The translations under genes and the position numbers were made by a program. This document shows positions 8,706 to 16,782 of a stretch of 64,000 nucleotides of DNA, piece after piece. The stretch's first letter is position 1. Every line of letters starts with the position of its first letter. Source of the stretch: Pseudomonas sp. A-RE-19 (GTDB lineage: Bacteria; Pseudomonadota; Gammaproteobacteria; Pseudomonadales; Pseudomonadaceae); NCBI RefSeq assembly GCF_019956555.1, contig NZ_JAHBDQ010000001.1:124001-188000 (forward strand). Direction: 5' to 3'. Below the pieces are notes generated by a model. That model had not been told where the DNA came from. It did no database searches and saw only the letters and a program-made list of their open reading frames with translations.

Positions 8706-9437
8706 TCACCGCGCCGTCGCCCGAGCATCGGCGAATGCCTGCGCAACCTCGGCCGAGTGATGGGCCTTTACGATGTTCTCGGCGATCTTGAAGAACGGGA
8801 AAATGGTGCGGTAACGAGGTGCCGAGGCACTGAAGACAAAGACCGGACGGACTTCATCGCCCTTGGTTTTGCGCTCCCACACCGCACGCGTGCCGTCGAC
8901 CTCACTGGAGAAGAACCGATGAGCATTGCCCTTGCGCTTACTTCGGGCGCTGCCACTGGCATTGGCCTGATAGCCCGATCGCGTCTCGGCCGCGCCCAAG
9001 CCCGACAGGATCTTGGTCATGGTGCCGCGTGACACGTTGCCGTATTGATTCATGAATGGTGCAGTGGGCACCGCGTACTCGGTGGCCTGCATGATGCCGC
9101 GAGCGATCAATGCCTTTTCGAAACGCTTGTGGGGGCGGAGGCCTCCACTGACGGCCTGTTGCAGGTAGGCGTCCGCCGGAACACCTGAAGCCCAAGAGTC
9201 CTTGAAGTACACCTCGGCAGGTTTGCCCTTGCGAGCCATCTTCACAAACAGGCTATTCATCGTGGTCGGGGTCGGCCGATCAAGCCGAGCTTTCATCACC
9301 GGCAGCATGCCTTTCTTGACGCGCTGAGCCAGTCGGGTCGCTGCAAGCATCTGCACATACGGCAACTGTCGCTGCTCGATATCATCCAGTTCCCAAAGAA
9401 GCGGAGCTGAATCCAATCCAAAGCCTACTTTGAACAC
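8706..9437 (-). CDS. Hypothetical phage protein between holin and terminase
   Basis: A 243-residue protein that I do not recognise by family. It is basic, rich in Lys/Arg, with a helical N-terminal part (LPYVQMLAATRLAQRVKKGMLPVMKARL) and a strand segment near the end (RPVFVFSASAPRYRTIFPFF). The C-terminal half vaguely resembles virion-morphogenesis proteins. No peptidoglycan-hydrolase catalytic motif is visible, so I do not call it an endolysin despite its position beside the holin. Confidence 0.6.
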   Translation of the reverse strand: MFKVGFGLDSAPLLWELDDIEQRQLPYVQMLAATRLAQRVKKGMLPVMKARLDRPTPTTMNSLFVKMARKGKPAEVYFKDSWASGVPADAYLQQAVSGGLRPHKRFEKALIARGIMQATEYAVPTAPFMNQYGNVSRGTMTKILSGLGAAETRSGYQANASGSARSKRKGNAHRFFSSEVDGTRAVWERKTKGDEVRPVFVFSASAPRYRTIFPFFKIAENIVKAHHSAEVAQAFADARATAR

Positions 9438-9464
9438 TGGATCGCCCTCCCCTCATTCAAGGCC

Positions 9465-9809
9465 TTACTGATCGCGCACATTGTTCGTTGTCGATGGGCT
9501 GCTAACACCTGCCTTCCTTGCCAAAAACTGCGTGTAGAGGCCGCCCGCAACATCAGCACCAATAACCGCGATGACTATGCCGAGTCCGGCTGCCAGGTAC
9601 AGGTTGTTCCAAAGGGCCATTGCGAGCAGCAAAGTGGCCATACCCAAAAGACCAGATGCCAGAAAGCGCAAAGCCACGCGCTGCAGGATCTGACGCAGTC
9701 CAAGATCGCTACCTGATGCCCTCAGCATCTCCCCAGACAAACCCGCCATGCTTAACAGTATCAACAGCCAAAGGGGTACATCGGCGAGAGCTTGATGCTC
9801 CGTACTCAT
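9465..9809 (-). CDS. Phage holin
   Basis: A 114-residue membrane protein with three predicted transmembrane segments, about residues 12-30, 45-64 and 68-92, and a charged/polar C-terminal tail (TTNNVRDQ). Size, topology and position between the Q-like gene and terminase match class I holins, which time lysis by forming holes in the inner membrane. No matching endolysin gene was seen to its left before terminase; lysozyme may be encoded elsewhere in the phage, outside the window. Confidence 0.75.
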   Translation of the reverse strand: MSTEHQALADVPLWLLILLSMAGLSGEMLRASGSDLGLRQILQRVALRFLASGLLGMATLLLAMALWNNLYLAAGLGIVIAVIGADVAGGLYTQFLARKAGVSSPSTTNNVRDQ

Positions 9810-9888
9810 CTGTAGTCCTCAAATAGGTTCGGCCTCCATGTCACTGTCATCCGCGCAGAGCAAAGAGCCAGGCATGGGGCCGAAAACG

Positions 9889-9916
9889 AAAAAGCCCCGC
9901 TCAATGGCAGGGCTTG
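9889..9916 (-). terminator. Intrinsic terminator, leftward, before holin
   Basis: On the minus strand AGCCCTGC-cattga-GCGGGGCT is followed by TTTTTC. It sits upstream of the holin and downstream of the Q-like gene, the place of tR' in lambda, where Q-modified polymerase reads through. Confidence 0.7.
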
Positions 9917-9926
9917 TAAGTAAGTA

Positions 9927-9958
9927 CAAAAAACCCGACTCGATGGCCGGGTTTTTTG
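9927..9958. terminator. Bidirectional intrinsic terminator
   Basis: AACCCG-actcgatggc-CGGGTT flanked by A-runs on the left and T-runs on the right, so it can act in both directions. With the neighbouring hairpin it forms a tandem terminator that would keep late genes silent until antitermination. Confidence 0.8.
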
Positions 9959-10118
9959 AAAGCGTCTCGCTGCGTTCACAGCAGTTCACGCTGGTATAAA
10001 AACAAATCTATTCCGCGCGGAAAAGGCTTTTTTCATCCTGAATCGCTCAAACGCAAGAAATGCCACCCTAACGCCACTACACTAGAATAACGTCGAGATT
10101 CGACCCCCTTCCCTAAAA
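9959..10118. other. Non-coding stretch before the cargo gene
   Basis: Together with the two terminators this makes about 300 bases without a gene (9810-10118). I see no clear promoter for either strand, though a TAGAAT at 10083-10088 could be a -10 element for the rightward cargo gene. Confidence 0.4.
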
Positions 10119-11447
10119 ATGGACACCCCTAGGCTAATGACTGAGACAAACCCGACCTTTCGCGGAGCAGACCCAATTTGGGCAAACGCTTGCGTAGGGG
10201 ATAACGGAAACCCTAGTTACGTAGAATATTCAATCGGCTTTTCCAAAGCTGCAAATATTTTGATAGACCTAGTACTTAATGATGAGAGCAACGTTTTAAG
10301 TGTAGATGAGTTTGTATACCCAGTCTGCTTCAACATGCGACACTCTGTCGAACTAAGACTAAAAGGAGCAATAGACGAGCTGATAGAAATTGCCGGATTA
10401 AAAAATACGACATTGCAATTCAACTCGTCTGGCTCACACGACATCGGCATAATATGGAGTTTCTTCCAAACGCAGTCCGAAATCGTTGACAGCAGGTACT
10501 CAGACATCAACAAAAAAATCGAACCCACAATCTTAGATATTGCACAAGTCGATCCAACCGGCCAAACTTTCCGCTACCCATTTAGCAACACATCACAAAA
10601 GCATCTGACCGACGTAGCGCTTATAAACTTTGTAGTTCTAAAGCAAAAATTCAACGAGCTTGAAAAAAATCTAGAAACGCTGCACGACCTAAGTAGATGG
10701 CTGCGCACTGAATATCACCAAGGAACTTTCACCACCAAACTTTCAAGACCACAAATTTTTAAGATTGCAAAGAAATTACCTCGCACAGAAAAGTGGCGAG
10801 AAGCGGAATTTACAGAAATCAAAGAGCAGATTAAAGCTGAATACAACTTAGGAAACAGAGATTTTTCAAAAGCGATTGATGTAATTAAATGCCATTACAG
10901 CCTAGCTCCAATTATAAGTACCCCTCTCCCGCTAAAGGGAATAACCGAGCAGCAGCTTTTATTCTTTATCGATGAGTGGATCAAAAAAAATCCGGACTTT
11001 AAAAAAGCACCTGACGATGATTATACGGAAATAAAATTCGACAAAGAGAGTATGCTTGCCAGAATTCTTTCTAGAGCAAATCAAAAAGAAAACATATGGG
11101 ACGTCGTAGCTGACGAAGCCTGTGCGACTTACATTTCCGGCATCAAATCTTTATTCTACTTCGCTAGAGATACAACCTTCGCAGAATACTACAATACAAT
11201 TTATGAAATCCATACCAGAGAGGCAAACAACGCTTTGAAGTTCAATGACAACCTTAAAATCTACTTCATGCACATATTCAAAAAAACCAGCGCACTACAT
11301 AATATTCTCATCTCACTCTATGCTTTAGGGCACGCTAATCTAGCAGAAGCCATTATTAAAAAGCACGAACTGGAAAACTCGCTCCGCTGGCTCGATGATG
11401 CTAGATCAGGTCTACGATTTTCTTACCCAGCCTTTGCCGGCTATTGA
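10119..11447 (+). CDS. AT-rich cargo (moron) protein, candidate anti-phage factor
   Basis: A 442-residue protein of unknown function, oriented against all its phage neighbours and markedly AT-richer than they are. It lies between Q and holin, isolated by terminators and an inverted repeat, which is the usual signature of an independently transcribed lysogenic-conversion gene. The N-terminal third contains RHSVELRLKGAIDELI; an Arg-His-x-x-Glu-Leu-x-Leu-Lys helix of this kind occurs in HEPN-type and abortive-infection-like proteins. The C-terminal half is helical (ALHNILISLYALGHANLAEA). The start could also be ATG at 10137. No signal peptide or membrane segment is seen. The defence role is inferred from context, not shown. 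Confidence 0.7.
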   Translation: MDTPRLMTETNPTFRGADPIWANACVGDNGNPSYVEYSIGFSKAANILIDLVLNDESNVLSVDEFVYPVCFNMRHSVELRLKGAIDELIEIAGLKNTTLQFNSSGSHDIGIIWSFFQTQSEIVDSRYSDINKKIEPTILDIAQVDPTGQTFRYPFSNTSQKHLTDVALINFVVLKQKFNELEKNLETLHDLSRWLRTEYHQGTFTTKLSRPQIFKIAKKLPRTEKWREAEFTEIKEQIKAEYNLGNRDFSKAIDVIKCHYSLAPIISTPLPLKGITEQQLLFFIDEWIKKNPDFKKAPDDDYTEIKFDKESMLARILSRANQKENIWDVVADEACATYISGIKSLFYFARDTTFAEYYNTIYEIHTREANNALKFNDNLKIYFMHIFKKTSALHNILISLYALGHANLAEAIIKKHELENSLRWLDDARSGLRFSYPAFAGY

Positions 11448-11469
11448 CAATAATACAAATTCAGCACTA

Positions 11470-11512
11470 CAGCCAAATATCTGCCGTGCTTTTTTTTCGG
11501 CAGATATGGCTG
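11470..11512. terminator. Inverted repeat with T-rich loop between converging genes
   Basis: The arms ATATCTGCCG and CGGCAGATAT pair perfectly, extended by CAGCC/GGCTG with a two-base bulge; the loop is T-rich. It lies just after the cargo gene stop and beyond the Q-like gene end, so it probably ends convergent transcripts. The T-run is in the loop instead of after the stem, which is unusual. Confidence 0.5.
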
Positions 11513-11539
11513 GAACGCTAAACCGAATTAACACCAAGT

Positions 11540-11929
11540 TTATGCTGCATCGTATAAAGGGCAAACTACACAATCGATCCAAGCAGCGCCCGCTCTAGCC
11601 AACTCCCTAGTCTTCCCTTCACTGACTCCGTAATGCTTGCCGACTCTCACCATGGGCCACTTGCAACCGTAATAAAGCCAGATAATGTCGCCCATCTGTT
11701 GGTCTCGAAGTGCGAGCTTGGCTACCGCGTTGTCGATAGCAATAGCCCAGTCATCAGTAATGCAGTAACTCTTACTTGCTGCTGGTTGAGCCACTGCTTG
11801 ACGCATAAGCGCTAACGTTGGTGACGTGTAACCAGGCACCGCCACTCCATCCATTCTCCACCAGCCCCACTGCTCAAGCAGATATTCGGTGTCTCCCAAT
11901 GGCCGGCCTGCCGGCTTGCGAATCATCAT
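11540..11929 (-). CDS. Late antitermination protein, Q-like
   Basis: A 129-residue protein with the pattern of phage antitermination Q family members: an N-terminal RPLGDTEYLLEQWGWW segment, a middle AIDNAVAKLALRDQQMGDIIWLYYGCKWPM helix pair, and an HTH-like GKHYGVSEGKTRELARAGAAWID closing motif. Q proteins load on polymerase at the late promoter and suppress terminators. The tandem terminators at 9889-9958 lie downstream on the same strand, before the holin, which supports this role. GAAGGA precedes the double ATG. Confidence 0.75.
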   Translation of the reverse strand: MMIRKPAGRPLGDTEYLLEQWGWWRMDGVAVPGYTSPTLALMRQAVAQPAASKSYCITDDWAIAIDNAVAKLALRDQQMGDIIWLYYGCKWPMVRVGKHYGVSEGKTRELARAGAAWIDCVVCPLYDAA

Positions 11930-11933
11930 TCCT

Positions 11934-12254
11934 TCAATCCCCTGTGTAATTTGTGCCGCCCGCCCCCAGGCGGTTCGATCGTTCGTATTGGCTCTGTGGT
12001 CCGCTCGTCAGTGGCGAACCTTTCAGCGCCGTAATTTCACGCTGAGCGTGCTGCAATTTGAAACTCAACTGGGTGACTAACTCGTCAGAAGAAAGCACCA
12101 ACTTGCTACCCCTAACAACCCAACCTGAGCCGTTGCAATCAGTACAAACCAGCTCATAAAACAGCCCTTTTACTACCGCTTTCCCCTTGCAGATCGGGCA
12201 AGGCTCCAGCTCGATCCGTTCCCGTTTAAAGCCAGGCACTAGCCCTTTCTGCAT
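11934..12254 (-). CDS. Small zinc-finger phage protein
   Basis: A 106-residue protein with two CxxC pairs: CPIC at about residue 19 and CTDC at about 37, in a DnaJ-like arrangement (CPICKGKAVV...LVCTDCNGSGWV). A helical region follows (ELVTQLSFKLQHAQREITAL). It probably binds one zinc ion. It lies just before the Q-like gene and overlaps the recombinase gene end by 29 bases. The exact function is unknown. Confidence 0.65.
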   Translation of the reverse strand: MQKGLVPGFKRERIELEPCPICKGKAVVKGLFYELVCTDCNGSGWVVRGSKLVLSSDELVTQLSFKLQHAQREITALKGSPLTSGPQSQYERSNRLGAGGTNYTGD

Positions 12255-13554
12255 GTTTTGAAACCTCGCCTATGGTTGATTCTTGATTAGCCTCGCAGGC
12301 CTTATGTTCCGTGACTTCCAGCGCATTACCGGAATCTCCGAATCTAACGCCGGTCAACATGTGAATCTGATCAAAACCCTTCTTATCTAGATGCGCGTGC
12401 CACTGCTGCAGGGCATCGCGTTTACGGCTCATGACGTCCGACTGGATGTAAACCTTCACGTTGTGACCCATCGCGTGATTAATCAGCAGTTCACCAATCA
12501 GGTGGTCAATGCCGAGGTCGGCCCAGCCGGTACGCGCCAACTTGCGCAGGTCGTGACTGGTCCACTCGCCCTCCCCCAGCCGTACGAACACGGCGCTCGC
12601 CTGCCCTTCGCTGAGTGCCTTGCCGTTACGGGACGGGAACAGGAATTGACCGTCATACCCTTTGGACTGCTGAATCTCGCGATAGCTGATCAATACCTTG
12701 CGCACCTGATCGGTCAGCGGCAGGCGATGCTCGACACCGGTCTTGGTGTGCTCGGCCGGAATGAACCACTCACGTTCGGCCAGGCTGATGTGCGACCAGC
12801 GCGCCTGCCGGGTTTCACCGATGCGCGTGCCATGGCAAAGCATCAGCAGAGCCAACAGGCCGTCCGAAGGATTGTTCGCCATGGCGCCGAGCAAACGCGA
12901 GATAAGGTCTTGCACCTGAGTGCCGCGCAGCCGAGAAGGCTTGATGCCAACCTTCGCCTTGGAGAAATCGTTGAACTTGATGCTCGCCATCGGGTTGGAC
13001 GAAATCAGGCCCAACTTGAACGCCTGACGGAAAGCCAAGGCCAACAGTTGGAACACCGAGCGCACGTAGTCGATGGAAATGCTTTCCTGCAATGGCCACA
13101 TCAGTTGGCTGTCGAGAACGGCCTTGTCGATGCCGGTCAGCGGCAAATCGCCGAGACGCGGCAACAGGTGACATTTGATCATCGAGGCGCCAGTCTTCTT
13201 GCGCTTCTCGGATAGGTTGCGATCACGTGCCATCCGCTCGGCATACCAGGCCAGCAGCTCGCCAGTGGTACTCCATTTGGAAAGGTTCGCCCCTTCATCA
13301 GCAGCGACCCGCAGACGGACCGCCGGCAGCGCCGCGACCACCTGTTTTGTGCTCAGGTCTGGAAATCCGCCGATCCGATGCCAGGTGCGCTTGCTGAGCA
13401 AATACCAAGAACCGCGGGCTCGATTCTTCGAAAAGCGAAAGTGCAACGCGGGGTGACTCGCATCGCGCAGATCGCGGACATGCGGCTTCTTGGCGTTGCG
13501 CTCGATTTCGGCATCCGACAGCTTCACGGCCAGGGTTTTCACTTGGGCGGTCAT
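12226..13554 (-). CDS. Tyrosine recombinase inside the replication region
   Basis: A 442-residue site-specific recombinase. The catalytic set is visible: Arg in HGTRIGETR, Lys in HTKTGVEHRLPL, His334 and Arg337 in HDLRK, His in NHAMGHN, and nucleophile Tyr369 in VKVYIQSD. An N-terminal arm/core-binding region (SKRTWHRIGGFPDLS) precedes it, and an unusual 70-residue tail follows. It is not beside an attachment site but within the O-P-Q cluster, coupled to the 68-aa gene by an ATGA overlap, so it is not the obvious prophage integrase. It may resolve multimers or invert DNA. Confidence 0.9.
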   Translation of the reverse strand: MTAQVKTLAVKLSDAEIERNAKKPHVRDLRDASHPALHFRFSKNRARGSWYLLSKRTWHRIGGFPDLSTKQVVAALPAVRLRVAADEGANLSKWSTTGELLAWYAERMARDRNLSEKRKKTGASMIKCHLLPRLGDLPLTGIDKAVLDSQLMWPLQESISIDYVRSVFQLLALAFRQAFKLGLISSNPMASIKFNDFSKAKVGIKPSRLRGTQVQDLISRLLGAMANNPSDGLLALLMLCHGTRIGETRQARWSHISLAEREWFIPAEHTKTGVEHRLPLTDQVRKVLISYREIQQSKGYDGQFLFPSRNGKALSEGQASAVFVRLGEGEWTSHDLRKLARTGWADLGIDHLIGELLINHAMGHNVKVYIQSDVMSRKRDALQQWHAHLDKKGFDQIHMLTGVRFGDSGNALEVTEHKACEANQESTIGEVSKHAERASAWL

Positions 13555-13757
13555 TGCGGGTTACCTAGAGCCAGAAGATCGACGACTTGAAAGGTGTTCG
13601 GCCACATCGATGCGCCATAACGCTCGGCCATCGCCTGATCAACGAACAACGCCAATGCGTGATCGGGAGTGCTCCCCAGATCCCACTTGAAAGAGCAGCA
13701 GAACACGGCGAATCGGTAGTTCTTCGAGTCAGGAACAGCCAGCAGGCGATCAGGCAT
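13551..13757 (-). CDS. Small phage protein, 68 aa
   Basis: Starting at the ATG at 13757 (MPDRLLAVPDSKNYRF), which overlaps the end of the P-like gene by eight bases, and ending with an ATGA overlap into the recombinase gene. The longer in-frame ORF reaching 13949 is a shadow of the P-like gene. Sequence FCCSFKWDLGSTPDHALALFVDQAMAER suggests a compact alpha/beta fold. Function unknown; the tight coupling shows it belongs to the replication operon. Confidence 0.6.
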   Translation of the reverse strand: MPDRLLAVPDSKNYRFAVFCCSFKWDLGSTPDHALALFVDQAMAERYGASMWPNTFQVVDLLALGNPQ

Positions 13758-14514
13758 TGGAGCAGCCCTCGATGTTTGTGTGTTTTCGGGTACCGAAACG
13801 AGACAGCAACAGGGCACGGGCGGTCTGGCCGTCGAGTGGAATTGATTGGCGAGCCATGGTTGCCAGCAGTCGTGCCTCACCGTATTCCTGGGCCAACTGC
13901 ACTTCGGGCTTCTGGGAGTCGTGGCCGATGCCGACAGCGATATCCTCAAGGGGCTTGCCCTGGACCAGCATCCGGATCGTGATGTCGTAGGCCCGATCGA
14001 AAACCTTGCTGGCTTTCTCCGAGACCAAGCTGTTCAGGTTATGCATCTCGCACTGGAGCGCGGCATGACGCACCGCTGGGTGCGACCACACACGGGAAGA
14101 GGCGCGGCTCGGGTCCAAATTGACCAGGGCTTCGCGGAAAGCCTTATCGTGTGAAGGGACGCCCAACATCTCAGACGTTGGCTGGCACCACTTCACGAAC
14201 TTACCAACGCTCGGCGCGAAATCGCCGCCGTACTGTCGGCAGTTCTGCAGCCCGTACCGGATCTGCTCAAGGGTATTGATTCCGGCGACGATGAACGCCT
14301 TGATCCAACTGCGCTTGGCAGCTCGTAAGGCATCGTCGTCGGGCCAGGCCTGTTTCCAGGCCGGAAAAATCGCCTGTAGCTCTTTGAACAATGCGTTAAC
14401 GACATCGGTGGTGCCGGGCGGCAGTTGCTTCGGTTGAACCAGCGCAACGGGTGGCAGGTTTCCCATCTTGCTGAGCAGTTGAGTAGCACTACGCGGCGCT
14501 TTCATCTCCATCAC
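13750..14514 (-). CDS. Replication protein P-like (helicase loader)
   Basis: A 254-residue protein following the O-like gene with a four-base ATGA overlap. It matches phage replication protein P: LFKELQAIFPAWKQAWPDDDALRAAKRSWIK near the N-terminus, then LEQIRYGLQNCRQYGGDFAPSVGKFVKWC. P proteins sequester host DnaB and deliver it to the origin bound by O. The C-terminal part carries further helices without known motifs. Confidence 0.85.
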   Translation of the reverse strand: MMEMKAPRSATQLLSKMGNLPPVALVQPKQLPPGTTDVVNALFKELQAIFPAWKQAWPDDDALRAAKRSWIKAFIVAGINTLEQIRYGLQNCRQYGGDFAPSVGKFVKWCQPTSEMLGVPSHDKAFREALVNLDPSRASSRVWSHPAVRHAALQCEMHNLNSLVSEKASKVFDRAYDITIRMLVQGKPLEDIAVGIGHDSQKPEVQLAQEYGEARLLATMARQSIPLDGQTARALLLSRFGTRKHTNIEGCSNA

Positions 14515-15302
14515 AAATCCCCCAGATCATCAGCCCAGCTGGAGTCGTCGAAGTCAGGCGGCGCAGATTGGCCTCCGGCACGCTTCACCTGCTCACGCTT
14601 GATCCACTTGACCAGTCGAAAGCACCAGCCAGACGGGCTGTCGACGGTCACAGGCTTGGCAACGAAGAAGCCCTTGAAATCAGCGAAACACTCATCAGTC
14701 ACCGACTCAGCCGGCAGCCCGGCGATTACGAGTTGATCAGCCAATCCCTTCTCGCTCGGTACCCAGGTGGCGAACATGGCGAAGCGTTCGCGTTCATCCA
14801 GCGCATCGATGGCGGCTTGGTCCTGCTCGGCGATCACATCGGAAATCTCGCGCTGCAGCTGCTGTTCGGTTCCTTGATGGTTAATTGACGTATTGGGTGC
14901 AGCTGCTGCACCCCGTTCTGTCTCAGACTGCACCCCGCTCTGTTGTGAGTTGCACCCCGTTGCGTCATCTGCACCCCGTTTTGTACGGGGTGCAGGATTT
15001 GCACCCCGCGATAGTTGAAGGTCGTAGACGACTGGACGGCGGTCATGGCGATCAATGTGCACGGCGGCAATGGCTTGATTGCCCTTCTGGATCAAACCGG
15101 TCTTTTCCAGGTCGTCCAACTTGTAGCGAACGGTACGCTCGGACAGGCCAGTGTCCTGCGCCAGAGTTAATGCAGATGGAAAGGCGCCTGCACCATTGGA
15201 ACCGGCGTAGTTGGCAAGACACAACAGCACGTGACGCGCGCTTGAGTCTTTCAGGGATTCGGTGGGCAGAGAGAGTGCCCAGGACATTGCTTGAACACTC
15301 AC
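14511..15302 (-). CDS. Replication initiator, O/DnaT-like with internal iterons
   Basis: A 263-residue protein starting at GTG (15302), whose GTGA overlaps the stop of the Rha gene. Residues 1-95 form a winged-helix domain (SALTLAQDTGLSERTVRYKLDDLEKTGLI). The C-terminal part (ERFAMFATWVPSEKGLADQLVIAGL... WCFRLVKWIKREQVK) resembles DnaT-like phage replication proteins. The low-complexity linker between them is coded by the iteron array, as the lambda origin lies inside the O gene. It probably binds those iterons and recruits the P-like protein. Confidence 0.85.
   Translation of the reverse strand: MSVQAMSWALSLPTESLKDSSARHVLLCLANYAGSNGAGAFPSALTLAQDTGLSERTVRYKLDDLEKTGLIQKGNQAIAAVHIDRHDRRPVVYDLQLSRGANPAPRTKRGADDATGCNSQQSGVQSETERGAAAAPNTSINHQGTEQQLQREISDVIAEQDQAAIDALDERERFAMFATWVPSEKGLADQLVIAGLPAESVTDECFADFKGFFVAKPVTVDSPSGWCFRLVKWIKREQVKRAGGQSAPPDFDDSSWADDLGDL
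14907..15008. repeat. Iterons, candidate phage replication origin
   Basis: The nonamer TGCACCCCG occurs at 14907, 14929, 14951, 14970 and 15000, plus one inverted copy (CGGGGTGCA) at 14986-14994. The first three are spaced exactly 22 bases apart, two helical turns. They lie in the middle of the O-like gene, the lambda ori arrangement. Confidence 0.8.
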
Positions 15303-16042
15303 AGCGAGGCTCCGATATTGAATTCAGCCAAACGGACAAGCCCCTTCGGGGTGACCAACGGATCGAAGGCCGCGCGCTCAGCGCCGGTTGCAGGATCAGC
15401 CTTCAAGGAAGTGACTTTGTGGATCATGTAGCCGGACGTAATGCGCGGCTGATAGGCGGTCCAGCGGCCCGATCCTTGGCGCCGAAAAATCCAGCGGTGC
15501 TGTTCCATCCAATTGAACAGCTTGGATGGTTGGAGTTGCAGATGCTTGGCCGCGCCGGTAATGCATATCGCACCGCTTGCTGCTGCCAGGCGCTTGATGG
15601 CCGCCACTTTTGGCGCCTGATCGAGAATGACCAGACGTAGCGACTGGTTGTCCTTGGCCTGATCGGCGGCAGCCTGCAATGCTTCAGCGTAGGTCGCTGG
15701 AATCTGGAACTGTCCTACCTGAGCTTCTAGCTCCTGCCAGCGATCAATGATCCGCGCACGCAACTCGACGCTGTACCCCGAGACCACCACTAGGGTGTCA
15801 CGCTGAGACAACAGGAACTCGCGATAGACCTGGCCGTTTTGTGGGTGGATGTAGGCGGTGTCGTTTGCAGAAACGACACCCTTGGCCACCAGCGCCCGCA
15901 CCGTCTTCAGAACATTGTCATGCTTACTGCCAATCAGCTCGGCAACTTCGCGTGACGACATGGTATGACACGACACGTTTTTCGATTGACCCAAAAGTGT
16001 CGCGACATGGTGGGTATTGCCGGGGGTAGCGATCGTGTTCAT
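15299..16042 (-). CDS. Rha/KilAC-type phage regulatory protein
   Basis: About 247 residues. The N-terminal half is a Rha domain (MSSREVAELIGSKHDNVLKTVRAL ... YREFLLSQRDTLVVVSGYSVELRARIIDRWQEL). The C-terminal half is the KilAC/ANT antirepressor domain (KVAAIKRLAAASGAICITGAAKHLQLQPSKLFNWMEQHRWIFRR...GYMIHKV). Such proteins act as antirepressors or early regulators in temperate phages. ATG at 16042 follows GAGTGG. It is the first gene of the replication operon after a terminator hairpin. Confidence 0.85.
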   Translation of the reverse strand: MNTIATPGNTHHVATLLGQSKNVSCHTMSSREVAELIGSKHDNVLKTVRALVAKGVVSANDTAYIHPQNGQVYREFLLSQRDTLVVVSGYSVELRARIIDRWQELEAQVGQFQIPATYAEALQAAADQAKDNQSLRLVILDQAPKVAAIKRLAAASGAICITGAAKHLQLQPSKLFNWMEQHRWIFRRQGSGRWTAYQPRITSGYMIHKVTSLKADPATGAERAAFDPLVTPKGLVRLAEFNIGASL

Positions 16043-16073
16043 AATGGCCACTCAGTGTTTTATCGTTGTTGAA

Positions 16074-16101
16074 AGAGCCGGGTTGCAGCCCGGCTTTTTT
16101 G
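16074..16101. terminator. Intrinsic terminator hairpin
   Basis: GCCGGG-ttgca-CCCGGC followed by TTTTTT on the plus strand. On the minus strand the stem is followed by TCTTTC, so it may weakly attenuate leftward transcription between the hypothetical gene and the Rha gene. Confidence 0.65.
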
Positions 16102-16111
16102 TGCCCGCGAT

Positions 16112-16729
16112 TCAAGCGATCGACTTCAGTACCGGGCGAGATTTTTCGATCAGCTCTTCAGCTTTCCGGCCAAGCTCCCCTGCCCTCGCTTCAACCTGCC
16201 GGCATTGCTTTGCGAACGCCGGTAGATGCGGCATGTCCTCTTCACTCATCACTTGGTCGTCGAATACTTCGCTACCGGTGTCAATCACATCACCCAAGGC
16301 ACGGATCAGTGCGCCAAAGCTTTTGTTCGCGCACTGCTCGGTCGCCATTTGGCGTGCTCCGATCAAACCGTGACGGCTGGCCAGTTCGTTGATGCAGTGA
16401 TCACGGAACTCTGGCTCCAGCGCCTTCACCCATGCCTCTTCCAGCCACGACGGCATGTCTTGATCGCCAGATAGCCAGCGCTGTACCCGCTTCAGCCAGC
16501 GGCCGGTCGCCTTCACAAACTCACCAACATCGCTCTGCTTAGTGAGCGCAGCGAAGTCCGGCACCTCTTTGGCCGCCGCTTTTTCTGGGCACGACAGATG
16601 CAGTTCACGGCTTAGCGCCTGAGCAAAGTCGTCCTGACTCAGGCTGGTGCGAGCAATCTGGTTTGCCGTGTGCGCAACCAGCACCTGGTCACGGGTTTGC
16701 GCGCTGTGTCTGGAACTGGACGTTTCCAT
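16112..16729 (-). CDS. Hypothetical early phage protein
   Basis: A 205-residue, mostly helical protein directly downstream of the cro-like gene, in the position of lambda cII. An N-terminal TRDQVLVAHTANQIARTSLSQDDFAQALSREL segment is followed by KRVQRWLSGDQDMPSWLEEAWVKAL and a C-terminal coiled-coil-like LGRKAEELIEKSRPVL. No clear HTH is seen. Position suggests an early regulator; sequence alone does not establish it. Confidence 0.65.
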   Translation of the reverse strand: METSSSRHSAQTRDQVLVAHTANQIARTSLSQDDFAQALSRELHLSCPEKAAAKEVPDFAALTKQSDVGEFVKATGRWLKRVQRWLSGDQDMPSWLEEAWVKALEPEFRDHCINELASRHGLIGARQMATEQCANKSFGALIRALGDVIDTGSEVFDDQVMSEEDMPHLPAFAKQCRQVEARAGELGRKAEELIEKSRPVLKSIA

Positions 16730-16782
16730 GGGGACTGCTCTCTTCTAATCTGGCTTCAACGGATCAGCGACGGCGCTGACTG

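Noticed and set aside
8706..9437. Endolysin in the lysis cassette
   Set aside because: No Glu-Asp-Thr lysozyme triad, amidase histidines or transglycosylase motif could be found in this protein.
14907..15008. CRISPR-like array
   Set aside because: Units are only nine bases, spacers of 10-21 bases lie inside a coding gene, and one copy is inverted; this is an iteron array.
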